Shown piece after piece: positions 47,712 to 64,000 of a stretch of DNA of 64,000 bases. The position numbers and the translations under genes were made by a program. The notes beneath the pieces are model-generated. The model was not told the DNA's origin, ran no database searches, and saw only the letters and a list, made by a program, of their open reading frames with translations. Numbering within the stretch: position 1 is the stretch's first letter; each line of letters opens with the position of its first letter. The DNA is from Metaphire vulgaris (Eukaryota; Annelida; Clitellata; Crassiclitellata; Megascolecidae), in assembly GCA_018105865.1 (NCBI GenBank), contig CM030834.1, positions 15,316,719 through 15,380,718 of the forward strand, given 5' to 3'.

Positions 47712-49106
47712 AACCAGTACAAATGTTGCTGATAAAACAATTTGTTTTCAAGTAAGTTATTTATTGACTATTGAAAAGTTTTCATTCAGATTTGATTTTT
47801 TTGCTGCCCAGCAAAACTAGTGGGCAGCACCAGGAATATTAAAAGGGGCTAAGTCCAAACATTTGCAGTATGACTGTTAAAATTGTTGGGAACTGAACAG
47901 ACATTGCAATACTAAGCCACTTTTAGCCCATGTCAGGAGGGTTTGCCCTGTGTGAGAACCACTATATTTTGCCCATCATGTCTCCATTAATTATAAAACC
48001 AGTTAGCCTATACTGTACTGTAATTGAGGCTAGTGATCACTTGTGAAATGCTTTGTTTCTTGAAAAATGACGCTCAGGTATTGTGGAGTTGAATAATAAT
48101 TATTAGACCATTTTGCCTGCATATTCTAACTAAATGCTTGCTGTTAATGTGTAAATTAATTTTGAAGTGCTTTTTGGCAATACTCAGTCATTAGAATAAT
48201 CCGTGCAAGATGAAAACTTGGATAGGAGCATATATAGATGTGCAATTTTAAAGTATGTTTGTCTGAGCATATCCTTTTTTTGAGCCACTAGGTACATGCG
48301 CTCATTAGTCTACACACTCTTCCAACTTATTTGAGCCAAATATATTTAGCCTGGTTTATTGCTGGAGCCCTTGAGCCAGATGGTTATGGGTAGAGAGAGA
48401 CAGACAGTGGCATGGTGCAAAGGAAAAGGCCATGAGCAGGCTGAGACAGATAGCAAAGGAGAAAGATAGAGGGAGAGAGAGAGTTGAATGGAGAGAGAGA
48501 GAAGGAGAGGGGGAGAGAAAACAGATGCATCTTTCTGAATTGCACCAATCACTTAGCTCAAGTTCTGTTGGCTAGTTGTTGGCATTTGGGCTAATTTTGC
48601 CCTGCCTCCATGTTGGTTGAAAGTCTGAGATTGTTAAAGCATTTTTGTGCTGTTTAACCAATAGTAACTGAACTATTATGTTACTAAAAATTGTGGTCAA
48701 ATTGTATTTGATTTGCTGTAAAATTCTTTGAGACACTTGTTGAAACCTTTGGCATTAGCTTGTATTTAATATTAGAGAGAGAGAGAGAGAGAGAGAGATG
48801 AGAAAATTTGACCTATCTTTTGTATTAGACAAACTTTTGGATCAAAAGTTGGATTTTCCTAAAGATTAAATGCCTAGGGTAGTGAGTTAACATTTTAGGT
48901 TTTAAAAAATTAGTTGCTGCTGTTTATTTTCTAATTTCCACTTGTTTCTTTTGCTGTTTCTTTATGCATGACTTTCTAGGACTGATTTTGCCCTTTTCAA
49001 ACTCAGTACCACTGGCATTTTAAAGTTGTGATTTGGAAATGATTTTTATTTCTTTTACATCTGAATGTGTATTTTTTAAGTTTGAGTAGTTTGGGTATAA
49101 AGAAAG
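47712..49106. other. Spacer upstream of SLC16; GA-rich microsatellites only
   Basis: AG-rich stretches at about 48390-48520 and (GA)n at 48774-48798. A 5'-UTR exon or promoter of SLC16 probably lies here but I cannot place it. Confidence 0.45.
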
Positions 49107-58927
<9,821 letters not shown>

Positions 58928-59323
58928 AATCAACGGACAACTGAGAGCCATTTCGTCTTCTTTATGTATTTCAGGGACCTTTTTGTAGGTTTGAGATGCA
59001 TCAACTGTGTCTTTGTGTTAGTATAAGCTCTTAAGCTTTCTTGTGTTAAAGTTAGAGCAGATATTTTCACAAGTTGCGTGACAGAATTGTAAACAATTAT
59101 ATGGCAACATTGTGAAATAATTAACCAGTCAATTTGTGAGGCACACAAGACTTTTTACTGTATAGTGAAGTGGTGTTCTTGAATTTGATGTCATTAAAGT
59201 TAATTTTATTTGATGTAAAAGGTTATTAACTCTTGCTTAAGTGAGTTAACTTATCATAGGCATATACTTGCTTCTGGCACAGGGCTTTCTTTGAATCCTT
59301 AAATTGAGAGTGCCTTTGTAGCC

Positions 59324-59329
59324 AATAAA
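59324..59329 (+). terminator. Candidate SLC16 polyadenylation signal
   Basis: AATAAA about 400 bp after the SLC16 stop codon. Confidence 0.45.
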
Positions 59330-59574
59330 ATTATGCTGTATAGACAGTCATGTAGTCATACAGTGATTTGGTTTTATAACAAAATTTGGTTAAATCAGTT
59401 TTGGATGCTGAATATGGGAGCATTTTGGAAATATTAATCAAAGAGATTGTGTGAGAAAACCTTGTTTGAATCAAGAATAGGTTGCTTAATTTAAACTGCC
59501 AATCACAAGACGATACAAACCGATGGGTAAGTGACGAGTTAAAACCATCTGAGTTAAAACTATTGTCACGAAAT

Positions 59575-59690
59575 GGTACTCTGTTTAGTAAGTAAACAAG
59601 TCAACCAATTTCTATAGTGCTAACCAAAAGCTTGGCACAGTGCACCAGCTTATTCACAAGTGCTCAATCCATAATACTGTACATCGTCTG
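59575..59690 (-). repeat. LINE/SINE 3' tail fragment, inverted
   Basis: AAGTAAACAAGTCAACCAATTTCTATAGTGC is a diverged inverted form of the GCGCTATATAAATT tail seen at 24.9 and 12.1 kb. Confidence 0.45.
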
Positions 59691-60500
59691 TAATTCTCAG
59701 GGTTGTACAGGCTGTAGATCCAGGCAGGCAGTCACAGGAAAGTATTTCTATGGAGGACGAGGAGAAATTTGAGGGAGTACAATGTAGAATGTAGCATAAG
59801 GTTTGCCATAAGATTTTCTGAAAAATTGTTATTTGCTTTCATGATGTACAGAGGTGACTTTATATTTTAAATCTTACTCATACTCGGCTTGATATGTTCT
59901 TTGATCAGTTTCATTGTGAATGAAAAGAGATATTAAGTTTTATATTTTCATATATTGCTGCTCAGTTCTGTAGGCACTGATGCTGTTCCAATATCTGAAA
60001 ATTGCAAAATACAGTTTTAAAGCAGTGTCAACCAAGCGTTTCAGTGAATAAAATTTTAAAATTTAAGGTCAATTATGATCTCCATCAAACCTTATACACT
60101 GTACATATAAATACTTATTTAAACTACATTTTAAACCACCACAAAAACAAAATTCTAACTGCATTTTATAGAATTTGGTTTGCTATTAAATTTATGCTGT
60201 CAAGTAGGCTATTGTAATCTGAAAGACAGTTCCTGAAATTCCTAAATTTCATTTTGTCTGAAATGACTTCCTACAAACCTCTAGATCAAAACCACATTGC
60301 AAAACTTGTCACAACTGCTTGTGTGAAATAGTAAGGCCGATATTTCAGCCTCAGAATATTATTGGCTGTGTGGATTGCCATGGCGAAAGGGTTAAACATG
60401 GTGGCTGAATGGTGCTTTCAGAGTTTTTGTTAACATTAAATTAGAAAAATTTAGTCATTGTAACAAGTTAGCGCTATGATAAAACCAAAAATAATACATG

Positions 60501-60506
60501 GTTTAT
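60501..60506 (-). terminator. Candidate polyadenylation signal of the minus-strand gene
   Basis: TTTATT on the plus strand (AATAAA on the minus strand), about 1.16 kb beyond the stop codon at 61667. If used, 60.5-61.67 kb is 3' UTR. Confidence 0.35.
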
Positions 60507-61666
60507 TTTACACAAACACGCTTAGATTCGTCCAAATATAGTCTACAATATCTGCAATGCTGTTACTCTTTCAAACGAGAGCAACTATATTCACAAATTT
60601 CTTTCAAGAAGCTATTTCCAATGTATATACCTTTCAGTTTCTTTAACCATTACATGATAGAGTAATTGAATGTATTTAAAGCACGTAACTCAGGCTTTAC
60701 AATCAACAGTTACACTGTAGTTAACAGAGACAAACACTAGCATGAAGCATTTACTAATAGAAGCAATTCGACACACATGCACGTTCAAGCCAATATGATG
60801 ACAAAGCGTAACACTGCATACAATGAAAAGAACATGTTCCAAAATATTGTGCTTTCCTGAGCACAACACTCCAGCAGTGCTTTCCTACACCAGACACTAA
60901 CAGTATTTGCTCAATAAAGCCATTCAAGCATCTTGCATCAAAACAAAGTTCTGCCCTTTTGTTGAAATTCAGTATCATATATTTCAAAATGCTGACTACT
61001 CAAACCAGCTGTTCAGAATTTTTTTCAATAAACACATTAATGAATGCATTAGTTTTTTTTAAATCTGAACAACTGATGACTACACCCGCAAATACTAAGT
61101 CTAATAACAGTCCTGCTTCAGTCATAACAGAGGTTATTAGGAAAATACAATAATTCAGATTCTACTGCATTACAATATAATCTGGATTAGTTCAATAGTG
61201 GTTAATGATTAATTCTGCATACCGAGCAGTCAATCCACTCGATGACTATCAAGGCTGCTTTGTTAAATGTAAACATTCGTTGGACAGAACATTACACAAC
61301 TCTCAAATTTATCATTTGCACAACAGTCCAAATTTCCAGATGGAACAGACTTCTTTCTCCTTAACTTTCAACCGGTGGACAAATTATTCTCAGGCTATCT
61401 ACACCAGTTCAGAACTAACTATACAGATGTTAAAAACCAACATTTTCAAAAGCAATTTTTTGATAAATATAATAACTTTAAGGTCACCAGGTAAAATGTT
61501 CAGACAGGCTGATTAAACACACCAAAGAGAACCACAGCCACAAAACCCTACTAGCTTTACATATTCTTAGCATTGACATCTGCATTAATCGACGTAGCGC
61601 AATAAGGCAAAAAGATAGAAAGACGAGAGATACAGCGCGAAGAAACACAGTGGCTCCAAGGCATGT

Positions 61667-61802
61667 CTAGTCGAGTTGACTCATAAGCAGCTGAATTTCT
61701 TTGAAATGAAGCGATCTCTGTCCAATGCACATGCCCGATTTACGATCAAGCTCGGAGCGAATCTTCATCAGTTCTTTATGACAAGATAGGCATTTACCAG
61801 CC
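61667..61802 (-). CDS. Last coding exon of an unrecognised gene
   Basis: After a good acceptor (TGGATTTCAG) the minus strand encodes 44 residues and a stop: AGKCLSCHKELMKIRSELD, then RKSGMCIGQRSLHFKEIQLL and MSQLD. A CxxCH pair followed by an amphipathic helix suggests a small zinc-binding or coiled-coil C-terminus. The exon starts with the third base of a codon, so upstream exons should lie above 61802, either in 61.8-64.0 kb or beyond the window. I did not find them and do not recognise the protein. Confidence 0.6.
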
Positions 61803-62109
61803 CTGAAATCCAATAGTAAACTTCAGAACAACCTATAATTTAGCAAGATTTTATATTCTTTTGGCACTATTTTCAACTAAATAACCTCTGCCTTCAAGGG
61901 TTGCAAATAATGATGAAATTTAAATTGCATAATAAGATTCAAAGCTCGAAACTATAACTAAAGTCTACATCAGAACTAGACTCAAATTTAACCAATGGTG
62001 TTTTAATATTTTCAGACAAAAAAGGATTATACCTAATAGCAAATATAATCTAATTCAAAGTCTGCATTTAAGGTGGAATAGCATTGAACTGAATTACTTA
62101 ATTACTTCA

Positions 62110-64000
62110 AACACACAGGATTTGAAAATGAAAATAAATAAAGGTTTACAAACAATGGGGAAAATGAAAACACTATGGAAGAACAAAAACTTGAACATGA
62201 AGACAAAACTTAAACTATATCAGGTCAGGTCTTCGTCCTCCAGCTGTGTCCAGCTATTGACTTCTCCATGACATCTCTCCAAAGTTCTCTGTCCTTTGCT
62301 ATTTCTTCCAAAGTCATTCGATGTCTTCCATCAGTTTTTCCATTGAGGTTCATCCCTGCCATGTGCAGATCCTCTTCCAAACCGTCCACCCATCGTCTTT
62401 TAGGTCTTCCTTTAGATCTTCTCCCCTCTGGTTTGTAGTTGAAAATTCGTTTTGGGTTTCTTATTTCTTCCATTCTGAGTATGTGTCCAGTCCATTTCAT
62501 TCTTCTTTTTCTGATAACTTCCACGATGCTCGGTTGCAGTGTTCTCTCTCTAACTTCTTCATTTGTTATATGTTCTTTGTATCCAATCCTTAGTATTCTT
62601 CTAAGCCATTTATTTTCTGTTGCTACTAGTTTTTTCTCAAATTCCTTTTTTATGGTCCAAGATTCACATCCATAAATTAGTATTGGTATTACACAAGTGT
62701 TGAGAATTCTTAATTTTGTTTTCATCCCAATGTCATGTCTTTTGAAAATATTGGTATGTAGCCTGTTGAAGGTTGATCCTGCCATTGCTATTCTTCGTTT
62801 AATCTCCAAGTCCGAGCCTCCTTTTTGCTTCCAATTCACTTCCCAAGTAAACGAAAATTCTTCACTATTTCAATTTCTTTTCCGTTGTGTGATACTATTG
62901 GCCATTCCCCAACTGTTTTTGTAATTGGCATAATTTTTGTTTTATTAGTGTTTATTTTTAGTCCAAATTTTCCACTCTCCGTTATTAAGGCCAGTGTTAA
63001 CTCTACAATCCTTGAGAGGCATTCTGCTATTAGACATGTATCATCAGCATATTCTGCATCATCTATGTTTCCTGGTTTTAGAGATGTTCCTAACCCATTC
63101 GTGTTTTCAATCCGTCTCATGATGTAATCTAATATAATGTTGAAGAGTATTGGTGATAGAATACATCCTTGTCTAAATCCTGTTTTAATTTTGAACCACT
63201 CAGTTTCTTCTCCATCAATTCTGATACATGCTAAAACTGTGCTATATAAATTTTCAATTAGCCTTATTATTTTGGCATGAATGCCATATTTCCCCAGAGT
63301 TTCCATGCCCCTTCTCTCCAGATTGAGTCATAAGCTTGGGCAAAATCAATGAAGCACATAACCAAATCTTCATTAAATTCTAGTTTTTTTTCAATGAGTT
63401 GTCGAAGGATGAAGATTTGGTCAGCGCATCCTCTTCCTTTCCTGAATCCACACTGGTTTTCCCTGAGAGTTTCATCCACTGTGTCATTTATTCTGTTTAA
63501 CATGACTCTGGTGAAAAACTTTCCTGGTACATAAAAGACTGATTCCTCTGGCGTTGTTGCATTCCTTTCTGTCTCCTTTCTTGTGTATTGGTATTATAAT
63601 TGCTTTTCTCCAGTCTAATGGTGTTTTCTCGGTTTCCCATACTGCTGTTATGACCCGATGTAGCCATCTGATTGTATATACACCAGTGTTTTGGAGCATT
63701 TCTGCTGTGATATTGCAGAGTCCTGGGGCTTTGTTTTTTCTCATCTCTAAACTATATAATGCATTAATAATATCTCAAATTATATAATGATCAGAAACCT
63801 GAGTTCAAAAAAAATTGGACAAAAAAGCCTTGGTTGCAGAGATGTCTCTAAATCAAATGCTGCGAGTAAGCAAATGCCAAAATTTAGAAATGAAGATATC
63901 AGACAACAAACAGGAGCTAAAAAAACAGTCTGCAAAAACAGTCTGTTTTGGTCACGTCAACAGAATGGGAAACAACAGATGGGCCTTCTAAGCACCACAT
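62110..64000 (+). repeat. Non-LTR retrotransposon remnant interrupted by another LINE
   Basis: The plus frame reads QTMGKMKTLWKNKNLNMKTK then LKLYNALIISQIIY, broken at 62220 by the LINE 62221-63747 and resuming at 63748. A decayed FGHVNRMGNNRWAF follows. This is the post-RT region of an RTE-like element; it runs to the window edge. Confidence 0.7.
62221..63747 (-). mobile_element. 5'-truncated RTE-like LINE (1.5 kb) inserted in a second LINE
   Basis: The minus strand encodes most of a reverse transcriptase: KAPGLCNITAEML, WRKAIIIPIHKKGDRKECNN, QCGFRKGRGCADQIF, MCFIDFAQAYDSIWR, GFRQGCILSPILFNIILDYI, AEYADDTCLIAE (catalytic YADD intact), then the CESWTIKKEFE and RRMKWTGHILRM tail. Three frameshifts (near 63500, 63305 and 62838) break the frame. 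The 10-bp duplication TAAACTATAT flanks it (62211-62220 and 63748-63757). Confidence 0.9.

Overview
This is AT-rich eukaryotic DNA from an animal. Four protein-coding genes are split by GT-AG introns and encode animal-type proteins (ECT2, an IAP with three BIRs and a RING, a MAP7 protein and an SLC16 transporter). Introns and spacers are full of animal transposons, especially hAT elements, Tc1/mariner-Tigger, piggyBac-like and PIF/Harbinger MITEs, a Helitron-like element, non-LTR retrotransposons and a tRNA-derived SINE. I read it as an invertebrate animal but cannot name the phylum.

Layout. 1-8.0 kb: eleven minus-strand coding exons of ECT2, running from the BRCT region into the RhoGEF (DH) domain; the gene is open at both ends. 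8.0-14.8 kb: transposon-rich spacer between the ECT2 and IAP genes. 14.8-22.6 kb: plus-strand IAP gene, about 557 aa by my exon model. 22.6-25.0 kb: spacer with a hAT MITE, a Harbinger MITE and a SINE. 25.0-32.1 kb: plus-strand MAP7 gene (eight exons, 703 aa model). 32.1-49.1 kb: a 17 kb spacer made largely of transposons, several nested. 49.1-58.9 kb: plus-strand SLC16 monocarboxylate-type transporter (eleven coding exons, 696 aa model), with three copies of one MITE in its introns. 61.7-61.8 kb: last coding exon of an unrecognised minus-strand gene, tail to tail with SLC16. 62.1-64.0 kb: one LINE inserted in another LINE.

The four genes share no obvious pathway: cytokinesis (ECT2), apoptosis/ubiquitin (IAP), microtubule binding (MAP7) and small-acid transport (SLC16). 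The most interesting content is the mobile DNA. By eye I can define about fifteen insertions by exact or near-exact target-site duplications. These include two hAT elements with the same odd design (direct minisatellites just inside both termini; one also carries a BED-finger exon), a four-layer nest of repeats at 45.3-46.0 kb whose order can be reconstructed, and a telomere-like foldback element. Exon models were built by hand from splice sites and reading phase and have not been checked against transcripts.
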